Below, one piece after another: positions 14,015 through 14,119 of a DNA stretch of 14,119 nt (its first letter is position 1; each line of letters begins with the position of its first letter). The stretch is from NCBI GenBank assembly GCA_964621525.1, contig CAZUMS010000018.1, positions 69,328 to 83,446 of the forward strand, given 5' to 3'. The notes beneath the pieces were generated by a model that made no database searches, was not told where the DNA came from, and saw only the letters and a program-made list of their open reading frames with translations. Position numbers and translations under genes: made by a program. The DNA is from CAZMGV01 sp964621525 [NCBI: uncultured bacterium] (GTDB taxonomy: Bacteria > JAGRBM01).

Positions 14015-14119
14015 CCGGAAACGCTGCCAGCCGGGGACGTCCGCTGCCGTTTTTTCTCCACTCATCCCCTGCTCAGGGATAAACAGAGCGGCGGCGCAGC
14101 CGAGCTTTGGACTTCCGTG
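14015..14119. other. Non-coding tail with further hairpin-forming sequence
   Basis: After the repeat there is a T-run (14050-14055) without a good preceding stem, then ATCCC...GGGAT (14064-14080) and CGGC-GGCGCA-GCCG near the window end. No gene is supported. It may be a second, more decayed palindromic element or part of a larger mosaic one continuing beyond the window. Confidence 0.4.

Noticed and set aside
13858-14061. A 67-residue minus-strand frame at the end of the window
   Set aside because: It lies over the palindromic repeat and its sequence is the translation of that repeat. No ribosome binding site or homologous pattern.

Overview
The window is GC-rich bacterial DNA with strong third-position GC bias. 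It carries lipoprotein-type signal sequences, which suggests a Gram-negative organism. An RCC1-repeat surface protein with 60-residue units carrying GDEPGEMGD motifs is reminiscent of Myxococcota and other deltaproteobacteria-like lineages. Together with a two-NfeD/FloA cluster and long conserved hypothetical enzymes, this points to an uncultured or little-studied deltaproteobacterial-type genome. The taxonomic placement is inference only. No phage, transposase, integrase, CRISPR array, rRNA or tRNA was recognised. The content reads as chromosomal core plus lineage-specific genes.

Layout. (1) 1-587, minus: N-terminal part of a secreted RCC1-repeat protein running off the window edge. (2) 819-4540, plus: a tight four-gene run with an NCS2-like permease, thiamine-phosphate kinase (thiL), an SRPBCC-like protein and MsrA. 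It is closed by a strong hairpin at 4563-4590 shared with a convergent minus-strand gene. (3) 4623-5432, minus: an acidic, beta-rich predicted lipoprotein of unknown function. (4) 5796-6407, plus: a stand-alone rpsD (ribosomal protein S4) with a long leader and two hairpins downstream. (5) 6564-7823, plus: an alpha/beta hydrolase, possibly translated from a leaderless mRNA, ending 4 nt from a convergent short-chain dehydrogenase (7828-8640, minus). (6) 8758-12629, plus: a membrane-domain cluster with a long NfeD (ClpP-like protease plus membrane domain plus OB domain), a short NfeD translationally coupled to it, the flotillin FloA, and an unrecognised membrane-anchored, proline-rich protein with a distinctive conserved-looking C-terminus. 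(7) 12705-13835, plus: a metallo-beta-lactamase-fold hydrolase with its own ribosome binding site. (8) 13836-14119: non-coding, dominated by a mosaic palindromic intergenic repeat.

How they fit together. The NfeD-NfeD-FloA-X cluster is the most coherent system. FloA forms membrane microdomains, NfeD proteins are its usual genetic partners, and the fourth gene is a candidate new component. The permease-thiL-SRPBCC-msrA run is probably one transcript, but its functional logic is unclear beyond a speculative link between the permease and thiamine precursors. The remaining genes look like independent units.
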